DNA of 64,000 nt from Pseudomonas indica NBRC 103045 (GCF_002091635.1 NZ_BDAC01000024.1:19824-83823); one strand, 5' to 3'; numbered from the stretch's first letter, positions 15,876 through 25,062 are shown. Notes: generated from the letters alone by a model not told the origin. Numbers and translations: made by a program.

Positions 15876-18440
15876 ATGGCAGGCCGGCGGAACTGGCTGC
15901 GAGTCACGGTAGTCCTGGCGATCACGCTGAGCGTGCTGGCTCTCTGCGTCTGGTATGCCTGGGGCCGCTTCCTCGACGCACAAGGCATCGACCGCCTGGA
16001 ATGGCAAGGGCTGCGTCCCTCGTTCGGTGGTCTCGCACTGGCTCATCTGGAGCTGGAGCGCCAGGACGCTCAGGGCAGCCGGTTGCGTCTGGAAGCAGAA
16101 GGGATCGCGCTGGATTGGAGTCGCGACGAAGGCCTGCATCTGGAACGACTGGACGCCCGCCGACTGGTCCTCGACTGGCAGCCGTCCAGCGCAGTCGCCA
16201 CCGCCACCTCGGCCCCGTTCGATCCCCAATCGCTGGGCTGGCTGCCACGCCACACACGCATCGACGAGCTGACCGTCGAACTACCCTGCGCACAGGGTCG
16301 TTGCCTGCTCCAGGGCGCCCTGGAGCTGACGCATGCCGGTCCCCGCCTGCCGCCGATACAACTGGAAGCCGAGCTTCAACGCACACCGGAACAGCGGCTG
16401 CGGATATTGATCAACCTTGAGGGCACACCGGATAGTCCCAGCCTCGACGCCCGCCTGCTGATTGGCGAGGCGGAGCGCCTGAGCCTGCGCAGCGTGCTGG
16501 CGAGCGAAGCCGGCGGACGGACCTGGAGCGGCCAGTTGCTCCTGCCCGCCCTGCCCGAAGCGCCCTGGCTGCTGGAATGGTTGAACGAGTGGGTCGCCCT
16601 CCCGAAGAAAGATCTCCCGACGCCCCCGGATGCCCTGCGGTTGACGGCGGACTGGCAACTGCGCCTGCCCGACGGGCCCCTCGTGCCGGCGCTGCTGATC
16701 GATGCCGAGGGACAGGCGAATCTCTCCGCCCACCTGCCGGTCCCCTGGCCGCTGCCGGGCATCGGCCAGATCCAGGGCGATCTGTCGGCCACCGTGCATA
16801 CCGGCGAGGGACGCTGGTACCCCGACAAGCTGGATGCCGACCTGCAGCTCAGTGCGCCCAGCGGCGACTGGCTGACGGCGATCCCCGAGGCCCTGCGCCC
16901 GGAAACGCTCCGGTTGCAGGCACGATCCGCCGCGGTCAACGATGCCGACGCGCTACTTCCGCTGGACATCGATCTGCGCACCACCGGCCCGCTCGCCCTC
17001 AATGCGAAGGGCGCGCTGAACCTGGCCACTCAATCACCCTGGCAGGTGCAGTTCGACAAGACCCGCATCGGTGCCAAGGTGGCGCGCCTGTCCCTCGAAG
17101 GCATCGAGCTGCGGAGCCTGCAAACCGAGCTGCTGGTGAGTGGCCAAGTCGATGGGCAACAACTCAAGCTCACCTTGGGAGAGTCCTCCCGGATCGCCGT
17201 GGGTAGCGCGGCAGAACCCAATCTGCGCCTCGAACGGCTCGACGGCGAACTGGCCGGCCTGCGCGTGGAGGGCGTCTTCTCGGCCCAACCGCTCGCCTGG
17301 CATATCCAGGGACCCTTGCGCCTCAAGGCGCAGCGCTTGGAGCAGGAACACCTGCACGCACAAGGCTGGCAGTGGCAGGGCGAAATCGACGCCAGCCAGG
17401 CCGGGCAGCGACTGGAGGGTGTGTTGCTCAACGACAGCGGCCTCAGCCTTAACCTGACCGGGCAACAGGCCTCCGGCGTGCCCCTGGCCCTGGATGCCGA
17501 GCTGCCGGAAATCTTCCTCAGGGCCGGCAACCCGCTGGCCAAGACCCTGGCCGACTGGCCGGCGCTGCTCGACCTCAACAGCGGCCGCCTGTCGGCACGC
17601 GCCAAGCTCCGCCTCCCCAGCGGCAGCGCCTCGGAAACCGACCTGAACCTGACCCTGAAAGGGTTGGCCGGCATCTATGACCGCACCGAAATCAGTGGTC
17701 TGGATGGCAGCCTGCGCCTGCAACTGCGCCAGCAGCGCCTGCACGTCGACATCCCCGAACTGAGCCTGCGCCAGGCCAACCCCGGCGTGCCCATCGGCCC
17801 GCTGCGCGGCCAGGGGCGCTACGTCGCCACCCTGGCGAAACCCCTCGAAGGGAAGCTGGACTGGCAACGCGCGGAAACCGGTTTTCTCGGCGGGCGCGTC
17901 TGGCTGGAAGCCGGCAGCCTGGACCTGGCACAACCCGGCGCCAGGTTGCCGCTGAAACTCCAGGGCCTGCAGTTGGAACAACTGTTCAAGGCCTACCCCG
18001 CCGAAGACCTGGCCGGCACCGGCACGCTGGACGGCCAGTTACCGCTGTTGATCGACCCGACGGGCATTCGCGTGGAGCAAGGCAGCCTGGCGGCCCGCGA
18101 ACCGGGCGGCCGGCTGCAGCTCCGCTCGGAGCGGATCAAGGCCCTGGGGCGCAGCAACCCGGCCATGCAACTGGTCGCCGACGCCCTCGATGACTTCCAT
18201 TACAACGTGCTGGCCAGCGGCGTCAGCTACGACGAGCAGGGCCGGCTGCTGCTGGCGCTGCGCCTGGAAGGACGCAACCCCGCCTTGCAGGAGGGCCGGC
18301 CGATCCATTTCAACGTCAACCTGGAAGAGAACATCCCGGCTTTGCTGACCAGTCTGCAATTGACCGATCGGGTCAGCGAAACCATCAAACAACGCGTGCA
18401 GGAATCCCTGCGTCGAGGCAATACTCCCACATCCCCCTGA
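15876..18440 (+). CDS. YdbH-like AsmA-superfamily envelope protein
   Basis: This 854-aa protein has one N-terminal membrane anchor (VTVVLAITLSVLALCVWYAW) and a very long periplasmic part made of beta-strand-rich blocks (LRLEAEGIALDWS..., GALNLATQSPWQVQF..., LSLRQANPGVPIGPL...). It ends in the conserved-looking FNVNLEENIPALLTSLQLTDRVSE. In E. coli YdbH, with TamB and YhdP, moves phospholipids from inner to outer membrane. The two following genes are its known partners YnbE and YdbL, which makes the assignment strong even without alignment. The start at 15876 follows GAGGAAAAGGC. Confidence 0.85.
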   Translation: MAGRRNWLRVTVVLAITLSVLALCVWYAWGRFLDAQGIDRLEWQGLRPSFGGLALAHLELERQDAQGSRLRLEAEGIALDWSRDEGLHLERLDARRLVLDWQPSSAVATATSAPFDPQSLGWLPRHTRIDELTVELPCAQGRCLLQGALELTHAGPRLPPIQLEAELQRTPEQRLRILINLEGTPDSPSLDARLLIGEAERLSLRSVLASEAGGRTWSGQLLLPALPEAPWLLEWLNEWVALPKKDLPTPPDALRLTADWQLRLPDGPLVPALLIDAEGQANLSAHLPVPWPLPGIGQIQGDLSATVHTGEGRWYPDKLDADLQLSAPSGDWLTAIPEALRPETLRLQARSAAVNDADALLPLDIDLRTTGPLALNAKGALNLATQSPWQVQFDKTRIGAKVARLSLEGIELRSLQTELLVSGQVDGQQLKLTLGESSRIAVGSAAEPNLRLERLDGELAGLRVEGVFSAQPLAWHIQGPLRLKAQRLEQEHLHAQGWQWQGEIDASQAGQRLEGVLLNDSGLSLNLTGQQASGVPLALDAELPEIFLRAGNPLAKTLADWPALLDLNSGRLSARAKLRLPSGSASETDLNLTLKGLAGIYDRTEISGLDGSLRLQLRQQRLHVDIPELSLRQANPGVPIGPLRGQGRYVATLAKPLEGKLDWQRAETGFLGGRVWLEAGSLDLAQPGARLPLKLQGLQLEQLFKAYPAEDLAGTGTLDGQLPLLIDPTGIRVEQGSLAAREPGGRLQLRSERIKALGRSNPAMQLVADALDDFHYNVLASGVSYDEQGRLLLALRLEGRNPALQEGRPIHFNVNLEENIPALLTSLQLTDRVSETIKQRVQESLRRGNTPTSP

Positions 18441-18454
18441 CCAGGAGACCGCCC

Positions 18455-18646
18455 ATGGGGTTACGCAACCTAATCGCCGTTCTGCTACTCGGCACACTGT
18501 GCGGTGCCTGTACGCCCACCGTGCAACTGGCGATGCCCAACGAGCCGATCAACATCAACCTGAACGTGAAAATCGAGCACGAGATCTATATCAAGGTGGA
18601 CAAGGCGCTGGACAACATCATCAACGAAGACAGCGGATTGTTCTGA
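18455..18646 (+). CDS. YnbE-like outer-membrane lipoprotein
   Basis: This 63-aa protein has a lipoprotein signal, with LLLGTLCGACTPT giving a lipidated cysteine in GAC. The short mature part holds NEPININLNVKIEHEIYIKVD. It matches the YnbE family, thought to sit in the outer membrane and bridge to YdbH by strand addition. It starts 14 bases after ydbH. The translational leader AGGAGACCGCCCATG is repeated exactly before the next gene. Confidence 0.87.
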   Translation: MGLRNLIAVLLLGTLCGACTPTVQLAMPNEPININLNVKIEHEIYIKVDKALDNIINEDSGLF

Positions 18647-18657
18647 GGAGACCGCCC

Positions 18658-19002
18658 ATGAGATCGCACATTCGGATCGGAACCCTGCTGCTTGCGCTGT
18701 GCCTGAGCCTGCCGGCCCTGGCCATGTCCCTCAACGAAGCCATGTCCGCCCTGGGCTCGGCCAAGGCCAGCGGCCAGTTGGGCGAACAGCCCGACGGTTA
18801 CCTCGGGGTGATCAAACCCGGCGGCCAGGCGGACGAGATCGCCAAGCTGATCAACCAGGCGCGCCGTACCGAGTACCAGCGGCTGGCCAAGGAGAACGGC
18901 ATCCAGCTCGGCGACGTCGAAGCCATTGCCGGCCAGAAGGCCATCGAGAAGACCCCGAGCGGGCAGTACATCCAGTTGAACGGTAAATGGATTCGCAAAT
19001 GA
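18658..19002 (+). CDS. YdbL-like periplasmic protein (DUF1318)
   Basis: This 114-aa protein has a signal peptide ending at LPALAM. The DUF1318 body shows LNEAMSALGSAKASGQLGEQPDGYLGVI, EIAKLINQARRTEYQRLAKENGI and GQKAIEKTPSGQYIQLNGKWIRK. In E. coli YdbL modulates YdbH-YnbE assembly. The ATG at 18658 was chosen because of the signal peptide and the AGGAG site; the frame is open further upstream. It is the last gene of the three-gene operon. Confidence 0.87.
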   Translation: MRSHIRIGTLLLALCLSLPALAMSLNEAMSALGSAKASGQLGEQPDGYLGVIKPGGQADEIAKLINQARRTEYQRLAKENGIQLGDVEAIAGQKAIEKTPSGQYIQLNGKWIRK

Positions 19003-19039
19003 TGGGCGGATACCTCTGCCCCGTTCCCCCCAAATCGAT

Positions 19040-19696
19040 ATGACACTCACCCCCGAAGACCTGGAACGGATCGCCTCCCTCACCCTCGCGCACTACGAAC
19101 AGAGTGCCGAGGGTTTCCGCGAGGGTACCCGCGACCACGACGTGAGCCAGAACATCGCCGCGCTGCTGCGGCATATCCGGGGCGAGCCGCCCTACACCCT
19201 CCTCGACCTCGGCTGCGGACCGGGCCGCGACCTCAAGGTGTTCCGCGATCTCGGCCATACGGCGGTCGGCCTGGACGGTGCGGCGCCCTTCGTCGAGATG
19301 GCACGGGCCGACAGCGGCTGTGAAGTCTGGCAACAGGATTTCCTCCACCTCGACCTGCCGGCGGAGCGTTTCGACGGCATCTTCGCCAACGCTTCGCTGT
19401 TCCATGTCCCCGGCCAGGAGTTGCCTCGTGTACTCAGACAACTCCATGCCAGCCTCAAACCGGACGGCGTGCTGTTCAGCTCGAATCCGCGGGGGAACAA
19501 CGAAGAAGGCTGGAACGGCCCGCGCTACGGCAGCTATCACGACCTCGGCGGCTGGCGCCGCTTCATGACCGAAGCCGGGTTCGTCGAACTCGAACACTAT
19601 TACCGCCCCACCGGCCTGCCGCGCGAACAACAGCCCTGGCTGGCCAGTGTCTGGCGCAAACCCACCTCGGCGACCAGGGACCGGACGACATGCTGA
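19040..19696 (+). CDS. Class I SAM-dependent methyltransferase
   Basis: This 218-aa protein has the SAM-binding motif I LLDLGCGPGRDLKVF (about residues 53-67), VGLDGAAPFVEMAR (motif II) and FDGIFANASLFHVP (motif IV region). This is the Methyltransf_11/25 fold. The substrate is unknown; small-molecule methylation is typical. It overlaps the next gene by 7 bases (19690-19696), so the two are probably co-translated. The closest preceding Shine-Dalgarno is weak. Confidence 0.85.
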   Translation: MTLTPEDLERIASLTLAHYEQSAEGFREGTRDHDVSQNIAALLRHIRGEPPYTLLDLGCGPGRDLKVFRDLGHTAVGLDGAAPFVEMARADSGCEVWQQDFLHLDLPAERFDGIFANASLFHVPGQELPRVLRQLHASLKPDGVLFSSNPRGNNEEGWNGPRYGSYHDLGGWRRFMTEAGFVELEHYYRPTGLPREQQPWLASVWRKPTSATRDRTTC

Positions 19697-20850
19697 CGAC
19701 ACTGGCCGTCGCCAACTACCGCTCGATCAACAAACTGGTGGTACCGCTGACCCGCCTGAACCTGATCACCGGGCCGAACGGCAGCGGCAAGTCCAATCTC
19801 TACCGCGCCCTGCGCCTGCTCGCCGAAACGGCGCAGGGCGGCGTAGTCAATGCACTGGCGCGGGAAGGCGGCCTGGAATCGACCTTCTGGGCGGGACCGG
19901 AACAAATCAGCCGACGCATGCGCAACCGCGAAGTGCCCATCGAAGGCGGCCCGCGCCAGCAGGCCGTGCGGCTCCGCCTGGGGTTCGCCGGGGAGGATTT
20001 CGGCTACGCCATCTCCCTCGGCCTGCCGCCGCCCCTGACCAGCGCCTTCTCCCTGGACCCGGAGATCAAGCGGGAAAGTATCTGGGCCGGTCCGTTCTAC
20101 CGTCCCGCCAGCGCTTTGGTGGAACGCGACGGGCCGCTGGTGAAAGCGCGTGAAGGTCGCAGCTGGGACGTGCTCTGCCAGCAACTGCCCACCTTCGACA
20201 GTCTGTTCGCCCAGGTCGGCGGCAGCTCGCCGGAAACCCTGGCGCTGCGCGAAACGATTCGCGGCTGGCGCTTCTACGACCACTTCCGCAGCGACGCCGA
20301 CGCGCCGGCCCGCCTGCCGCAACTGGGCACGCGAACGCCAGTACTGCACCACGACGGCCGCGACTTGGCCGCCGCCCTGCAGACCATTCGTGAGATCGGC
20401 GACAGCGAGGCCCTGGATGCCGCGGTGAGCGATGCTTTTCCGGGGTCCCGGCTGCGCATCGCCTTCCAGGCGGGCGGGCATTTTTCCCTGGAGTTCCATC
20501 AGGAAGGCCTGTTACGGCCGCTGAGCGGCGCCGAACTGTCCGACGGCACCTTGCGCTACCTGCTGCTGGTCGCGGCGCTGCTGACGCCACGGCCGCCTTC
20601 GCTGATGGTGCTCAACGAACCGGAAACCAGCCTGCACCCCGACCTGCTGCCAGCCCTGGCCCGTCTGATCATCCGTGCGTCCGAACGCAGCCAGGTCTGG
20701 GTGGTCTCCCATGCCAGCCGGTTGATCGCCGCGCTCAACCAGCATCCGGAATGCAACGCCATCGTCCTGGAAAAGCATTTCGGCCAGACCGAGATCGCTG
20801 GCCAAGGCACGCTGGACGAGCCCGCATGGTACTGGCCGGACCAGGGCTGA
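19690..20850 (+). CDS. AAA/ATP-binding protein of the RecF/AAA_21 type
   Basis: This 386-aa protein has a Walker A GPNGSGKS at residues 28-35, a signature-like LSGAELSDGTLRYLLLVAAL, a Walker B-like LMVLNEPETSLHP (N309, E310) and a switch histidine in VVSHASRLI. This is the compact ABC-ATPase layout seen in RecF-like and OLD-like proteins. No TOPRIM nuclease domain is attached. The usual Walker B aspartate is Asn here, which some relatives share. It overlaps the methyltransferase gene. A genome-maintenance or defence role is possible but not shown. Confidence 0.82.
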   Translation: MLTTLAVANYRSINKLVVPLTRLNLITGPNGSGKSNLYRALRLLAETAQGGVVNALAREGGLESTFWAGPEQISRRMRNREVPIEGGPRQQAVRLRLGFAGEDFGYAISLGLPPPLTSAFSLDPEIKRESIWAGPFYRPASALVERDGPLVKAREGRSWDVLCQQLPTFDSLFAQVGGSSPETLALRETIRGWRFYDHFRSDADAPARLPQLGTRTPVLHHDGRDLAAALQTIREIGDSEALDAAVSDAFPGSRLRIAFQAGGHFSLEFHQEGLLRPLSGAELSDGTLRYLLLVAALLTPRPPSLMVLNEPETSLHPDLLPALARLIIRASERSQVWVVSHASRLIAALNQHPECNAIVLEKHFGQTEIAGQGTLDEPAWYWPDQG

Positions 20851-20853
20851 CGA

Positions 20854-21078
20854 TCACCCCATGCTGGCGCGGGGGTCCAGATCGCGCGGATAGGTCCGCT
20901 CCTCTTCGACCCGCCCGTCGCGACCATGAATCTTCACCGAACCGGTGCGCTGCTGCATGTACTCGCGCATACGCGTCACCGCCTCCTCCTTGGTCGCGGC
21001 TTCCAGAACCGCCCGATCCGATCCCTCTTCCCTGAGCACCCAACGGCCGTCAGCCGGGCTGAGGTGATAGTTCTGCAT
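20854..21078 (-). CDS. Small DUF2188-like protein
   Basis: This 74-aa protein contains YHLSPADGRWVLREEGSDRAVLEAATKEEAVTRMREYMQQRTGSVKIHGRDGRVEEERTYP (shown here only to define it; key points are the WxL-x(6)-R strand and the SVKIHGRDG hairpin typical of DUF2188). Function unknown. The ATG at 21078 was chosen because AAAGGA lies 9 bases upstream, although the frame is open to 21279. It converges with the ATPase gene, leaving 3 bases between them. Confidence 0.72.
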   Translation of the reverse strand: MQNYHLSPADGRWVLREEGSDRAVLEAATKEEAVTRMREYMQQRTGSVKIHGRDGRVEEERTYPRDLDPRASMG

Positions 21079-21148
21079 GGCTACTGTCCTTTGTGGAGTC
21101 GTCCCTTGGGTAGAGTCTCCGAAGCGGCCAGGGTTCGCCCCGGCCAGC

Positions 21149-21343
21149 TCACTCGCGCTCCGTCCCCTCGCCTTCGGGTGCCGGCACGCTGTCCTTGTCC
21201 TCCAGGGTTTCCTGCTCCACGCCGGCCTTGTCGGCGGTATCCGGATCGACGTTGTAGCTACCCCCGGGAATGGCTTCATCGAGGGCGCTATCCGGCTGGG
21301 ACGCCTCCGGGCTCGGCTTTCGGGGTTCCGGCGGCTGGCTCAT
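21149..21343 (-). CDS. Small acidic, probably disordered protein
   Basis: The 64-aa product is rich in Pro, Glu and Asp (SALDEAIPGGSYNVDPDTADKAG, EDKDSVPAPEGEGTERE). No fold or family is recognised. The ATG at 21343 is preferred over 21373 and 21349 because GAGGA sits 7 bases before it. It is 70 bases upstream of the DUF2188 gene on the same strand, so the two may be one small operon. Pseudomonas genomes often carry such pairs, but I know no function. Confidence 0.55.
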   Translation of the reverse strand: MSQPPEPRKPSPEASQPDSALDEAIPGGSYNVDPDTADKAGVEQETLEDKDSVPAPEGEGTERE

Positions 21344-21521
21344 GGTCATTTCCTCATCGATGCTCTCAGACATTCGACCCACCACCCCACCACGAGGTCC
21401 CAGCATCCGATAACAGGCACCCGGGAGGCCAGCCACAGGCTCAACCACCTGAAAGCAGAAGAAAAAATGCCGAACGGGGGTTCGCCAACGCGATACGAAC
21501 TGGTATGATGCGCGCCGCCCA

Positions 21522-21611
21522 GGGGAGATGCCGGAGTGGTCGAACGGGACGGATTCGAAATCCGTTGTATCCGCAAGGGTACCTAGGGTTCGAATCCCTA
21601 TCTCCCCGCCA
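21522..21611 (+). tRNA. tRNA-Ser (anticodon CGA)
   Basis: This 90-nt tRNA has acceptor stem GGGGAGA/TCTCCCC, an encoded CCA, and anticodon stem ACGGA/TCCGT around TTCGAAA with CGA at 21556-21558. It has a long variable arm as expected for Ser and T-arm GGTTCGAATCC. It reads UCG codons. Confidence 0.95.
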
Positions 21612-21620
21612 TACAAAACG

Positions 21621-21656
21621 AAAGCCCTCGTTTCGAAAGAAGCGAGGGCTTTTGTG
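21621..21656 (+). terminator. Terminator after tRNA-Ser
   Basis: AAAGCCCTCG (21621-21630) pairs with CGAGGGCTTT (21643-21652), followed by TTGTGTTTTT. This is a classic Rho-independent terminator 10 bases after the tRNA. Confidence 0.85.
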
Positions 21657-21715
21657 TTTTTGTGGCATTGCTTGGAGCCATCGGACCATCCCAGCTAAAG
21701 GCATGCACGTTTGCT

Positions 21716-21741
21716 CCCCTCTCCCGTTCACGGGAGAGGGG
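21716..21741. repeat. Palindromic intergenic repeat (CCCCTCTCCC family)
   Basis: CCCCTCTCCCG-TTCA-CGGGAGAGGGG is a perfect 11-bp inverted repeat followed by CTGGGGGAGAGGG. A second member with a different loop occurs at 61251-61276, and related pieces lie in the tandem array at 29.2 kb. It is a dispersed repeat and encodes no gene. Confidence 0.7.
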
Positions 21742-21871
21742 CTGGGGGAGAGGGTCGAAACACCGCGAAACGGTCGGCTCACCCTCACCATACTGGTTGC
21801 GTCTGACCGGTGCTTAAGTGAATACCATTGCGGTATCGAACCCAGTTTCTCTTCCAGATCGCTCAACAAAA

Positions 21872-21896
21872 AGAGGAGCCGAAGCTCCTCTTTTCC
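21872..21896 (-). terminator. Terminator of purC
   Basis: On the minus strand AGAGGAGC-TTCG-GCTCCTCT is followed by TTTTTG, about 20 bases beyond the purC stop. The UUCG tetraloop and T-run make a strong Rho-independent terminator. Confidence 0.88.
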
Positions 21897-21911
21897 TGCA
21901 CCGTTTCGCGA

Positions 21912-22781
21912 TCAGCCCGTCAGCTTGACCAGCGCCTCGCGGTACTTGTCGGCGGTCTTCTGCGCCACTTCGGCGGGCACGGCCGGGGCCGGGGGTTGCT
22001 TGTTCCAGCCGGTGGATTCCAGCCAGTCGCGGACGAACTGCTTGTCGAAGCTCGGCGGGTTCTTGCCTTCCACGTAGCTCTCGGCCGGCCAGAAGCGGCT
22101 GGAGTCCGGCGTCAGCACCTCGTCCATCAGGGTCAGGGTGCCGTCTTCATCCAGGCCGAACTCGAACTTGGTGTCGGCGATGATGATGCCACGGGTGGCC
22201 GCGTATTCCACCGCCGCGCTGTAGAGAGCGATGGAGGTGTCGCGCACCTTGGCGGCCAGCTCCTTGCCGATGATCGCTTCGCACTGCTCGAAGCTGATGT
22301 TCTCGTCATGGTCGCCCACCGCCGCCTTGGTGGACGGCGTGAAGATCGGCTGGGGCAGCTTGGCGGCCTCCTTCAGGCCGGCCGGCAACGGGATGCCGCA
22401 GACGGTGCCGCTCTTCTGGTATTCCTTCCAACCCGAACCCACGATGTAGCCGCGCACGATGGCTTCCACCGCCACCGGCTTGAGGCGCTTGGCTACCACG
22501 GCCCGCCCTTCGACCAGGGGCAGTTCCTCGGCCGAGACCACGTCTTCCACCTTGTCGCCAGTGAAATGATTCGGCACCAGGCCGGCGAGTTTGTCGAACC
22601 AGAAATTCGAGATGGCGGTGAGAATCTTGCCCTTCTCCGGGATCGGCTCGTCGAGGATGACGTCGAAGGCCGACAGACGATCGCTGGCCACCATCAGCAT
22701 GCGCTTGGCATCGATCTCATACAGATCGCGGACTTTGCCCGAGTAGATCTTCTTCAGGCTCAGGGAGGTAGGAGTGGTCAT
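21912..22781 (-). CDS. purC: SAICAR synthase, long (ADE1-like) class
   Basis: This 289-aa protein is phosphoribosylaminoimidazole-succinocarboxamide synthase of purine biosynthesis, which joins CAIR and aspartate using ATP. It shows [30 protein letters not shown] (with LDEPIPEKG), [25 protein letters not shown] and [16 protein letters not shown]. This is the ~290-300-aa class seen in yeast Ade1 and many beta-proteobacteria. The enzyme I recall at this locus in P. aeruginosa is the 236-aa E. coli-like class (starts MEKREELYRGKAKSVY). The promoter region is short, and the ribosome site (GAGACGG) is weak. It follows bamC after a terminator-like hairpin. Confidence 0.9.
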   Translation of the reverse strand: MTTPTSLSLKKIYSGKVRDLYEIDAKRMLMVASDRLSAFDVILDEPIPEKGKILTAISNFWFDKLAGLVPNHFTGDKVEDVVSAEELPLVEGRAVVAKRLKPVAVEAIVRGYIVGSGWKEYQKSGTVCGIPLPAGLKEAAKLPQPIFTPSTKAAVGDHDENISFEQCEAIIGKELAAKVRDTSIALYSAAVEYAATRGIIIADTKFEFGLDEDGTLTLMDEVLTPDSSRFWPAESYVEGKNPPSFDKQFVRDWLESTGWNKQPPAPAVPAEVAQKTADKYREALVKLTG

Positions 22782-22811
22782 GTCGAATTTTCCGTCTCTA
22801 TCAAACGAAAC

Positions 22812-22835
22812 AGGCGAAACCGGAGGGTTTCGCCT
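22812..22835 (-). terminator. Hairpin between bamC and purC
   Basis: A perfect 10-bp inverted repeat AGGCGAAACC/GGTTTCGCCT has a 4-base loop and is followed on the minus strand by GTTTCGTTTG. It is probably a terminator, or partial terminator, for the dapA-bamC transcript ahead of purC. Confidence 0.7.
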
Positions 22836-22877
22836 ATTGCTTTCGGGTTGCCGCGCGGCCTGGTCTGCGTGTCAGGC

Positions 22878-23999
22878 TCAGCCCAGGTTTTCCTGGATGA
22901 GCCCCAGGATGCGTCGTGCCACGTCGGCCGGAGCGACCGTGTTGATGTCTTTTTCCACCGTGACCTGCACGCTGTCGCCAACGCTGGTCAGGCGGACCTG
23001 ATAGCGCTCGGCACGCGCTTCGATCTCTTCCTTGTCCGGCTCGCCGCCACCGAACAGGCGCTTGAAGAAGCCCGGCGGCTCGGCGCGTTCCTGGGCGCTT
23101 TCGGCCAGGTTGATGTAGTAGACGCCGAGGCTGCGGTTGAGGTCGTCGACGTACACGTCGCCCGCCGCCAGGGCACGGCCGACTCCGGACCAGGCGCGGT
23201 CGAAATCGGCCCCCAGGTTCAGCACCGGGTTGCCGTTGCCGTCCTCGGTCAGGCTCACGCGGCTGGGCGCATCGTAGTCCCGTGCGGCGAGCAGCGAAAC
23301 GGAGCCGCCCTGCTCGACACTGCGTGCCATGCTCGCCATCATCTCGTCGAGCAGCGCGCCGTCCAGGCTGGTGTTGACGGAACGGCTGGGGAAATCGATA
23401 TCGGCGGTGCTGCCGGCGGAACGCTCGACGCTGACCACGAAGATCTCGCTGGTGTTGCGCTGTACGCCCGGCTCGATACGCACCCGCACGCGGGTCTCGC
23501 TATCCGGCGACACGCCGGAAACGCGGCTGCTCAGGCGACGCGCCATGGTGGCGGACAGTTCGTCGAAACGCTGCCAGGCGGTAACGAACTCGCCCGTCTG
23601 CGGATGTTCTTCGGCAATGCGGAAGCCGTTGTCCTCGAAGAACTGGCGCGCCACGGGCCAGACTTCAGCCGGCGCGCGCTGTGCCACGACCCAGCGCGAG
23701 TCGCCGCTCTTCTGCAGGCTGAACTCGCTGGCTTCGCCACGCACCGACAACGGCTGCGGACGAGGCACCTCGTACTCGCCGGTCGCAGTGTTGGTGGCGA
23801 CCTGCTGCGGGACCGGCAGCAGCGGATCGAGGCGCTTGGCGTCGACGTTCGATGGCAGTTGCATGGGCGCGGTCTGGCGCGCCTCGAGGTAGTCGCTGCT
23901 GCGATCGCGGAAATAACCGTCGTCGCCCCAGAGCCAGCCGCAACCGCTGGTACCGGAAATGATCAAGGCAAGGGCGGAGAGGCCGGTCAGTCGCTTCAT
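22878..23999 (-). CDS. bamC: Outer membrane assembly lipoprotein BamC
   Basis: This 373-aa protein has a lipoprotein signal with Cys at position 20 ([17 protein letters not shown]). Residues just after are the disordered N-terminal stretch that clasps BamD ([14 protein letters not shown]). Two helix-grip domains follow ([24 protein letters not shown] and [35 protein letters not shown]). BamC is an accessory part of the beta-barrel assembly machine. The start at 23999 has AAGGAA 9 bases upstream; the frame extends further. It lies 14 bases after dapA, the same arrangement as in E. coli and P. aeruginosa. Confidence 0.92.
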   Translation of the reverse strand: MKRLTGLSALALIISGTSGCGWLWGDDGYFRDRSSDYLEARQTAPMQLPSNVDAKRLDPLLPVPQQVATNTATGEYEVPRPQPLSVRGEASEFSLQKSGDSRWVVAQRAPAEVWPVARQFFEDNGFRIAEEHPQTGEFVTAWQRFDELSATMARRLSSRVSGVSPDSETRVRVRIEPGVQRNTSEIFVVSVERSAGSTADIDFPSRSVNTSLDGALLDEMMASMARSVEQGGSVSLLAARDYDAPSRVSLTEDGNGNPVLNLGADFDRAWSGVGRALAAGDVYVDDLNRSLGVYYINLAESAQERAEPPGFFKRLFGGGEPDKEEIEARAERYQVRLTSVGDSVQVTVEKDINTVAPADVARRILGLIQENLG

Positions 24000-24013
24000 G
24001 CGCAAGGATTCCT

Positions 24014-24895
24014 TCATTGAGCCATGACGCCGGACTGGCGCAAGGCCTGACGCAGCGGCTCGTGGCAACGCGGGCTGAGCCAGGTCAGCGGCAGACGGAT
24101 ACCATCGGGGATCAGCCCCATCTCGTGGAGCGCCCACTTCACCGGAATCGGGTTGGACTCGATGAACAGCGCCTTGTGCAGCGGCATCAGGCGATCGTTG
24201 ATCGCCCGCGCGGCGGCGGCATCGCCCCGCATGGCGGCGGCACAGAGTTCGCTCATGGCGCGCGGTGCGACGTTGGCGGTCACGGAGATATTGCCCTTGC
24301 CGCCCATCAGCATCAGCTCGACGGCGGTGGCGTCGTCGCCGGAATAGACGAGGAAGTCCTTGCTCACGCGATCCAGCACCTCACGGCCGCGCTGCAGGTC
24401 GCCGGTCGCTTCCTTGATGCCGATAATGTTGGCCACCTTGGACAGCCGCTCGACGGTCTCCGGCAGCATGTCGCAGGCGGTACGGCCGGGTACGTTATAG
24501 AGAATCTGCGGAATCGCCACCGCTTCGGCGATATGGCGGAAATGCTGGTACAGGCCTTCCTGGGTCGGCTTGTTGTAATACGGGGTCACCAGCAGGCAGG
24601 CATCGGCACCGACGTCCTTGGCCGCGCGGGTCAGTTCGACCGATTCGCGGGTGGAGTTGCCACCCGTACCGGCGATGACCGGAATCCGGCCTTTGACCTG
24701 GTCGACCACGCGGCGGATGACTTCGACATGCTCGGACACTTCCAGCGTGGCGGACTCACCTGTGGTGCCGACCGCGACGATGGCATTGGTGCCCTCTTGC
24801 AGATGGAAGTCCACCAGTTTGCCCAGGCTGTCCCAATCAAGACCGCCCTGCGCATCCATGGGCGTGACCAGTGCCACCATGCTGCCCGAAATCAT
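24014..24895 (-). CDS. dapA: 4-hydroxy-tetrahydrodipicolinate synthase
   Basis: This 293-aa enzyme is of normal length. It condenses pyruvate with aspartate semialdehyde, the first committed step to lysine and diaminopimelate. The Schiff-base lysine is K161 (GIKEATGD). T44/T45 (AVGTTGES), Y107 (TPYYNKP), Y133 (LYNVPGR) and R138 are the other active-site residues, all present. The ATG at 24895 gives [13 protein letters not shown], the standard N-terminus. It is the first gene of dapA-bamC and is divergent from the gcvR-like gene. Confidence 0.95.
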   Translation of the reverse strand: MISGSMVALVTPMDAQGGLDWDSLGKLVDFHLQEGTNAIVAVGTTGESATLEVSEHVEVIRRVVDQVKGRIPVIAGTGGNSTRESVELTRAAKDVGADACLLVTPYYNKPTQEGLYQHFRHIAEAVAIPQILYNVPGRTACDMLPETVERLSKVANIIGIKEATGDLQRGREVLDRVSKDFLVYSGDDATAVELMLMGGKGNISVTANVAPRAMSELCAAAMRGDAAAARAINDRLMPLHKALFIESNPIPVKWALHEMGLIPDGIRLPLTWLSPRCHEPLRQALRQSGVMAQ

Positions 24896-25062
24896 GCAAC
24901 CGCTCCTGCCGGAAAAAGAGAGCCGTAATGGTACTGTCGGCTCCTGCCTTGCACAAGCGAAGGACAACGCCACGAGCATTCCCCTGGGCAGCGCTTTTCG
25001 CTAACCTTCCGGCTTTGGCCGACACAGTCGATGCCGCCCTCCCTTCGCTTTAGGAATGCTGC

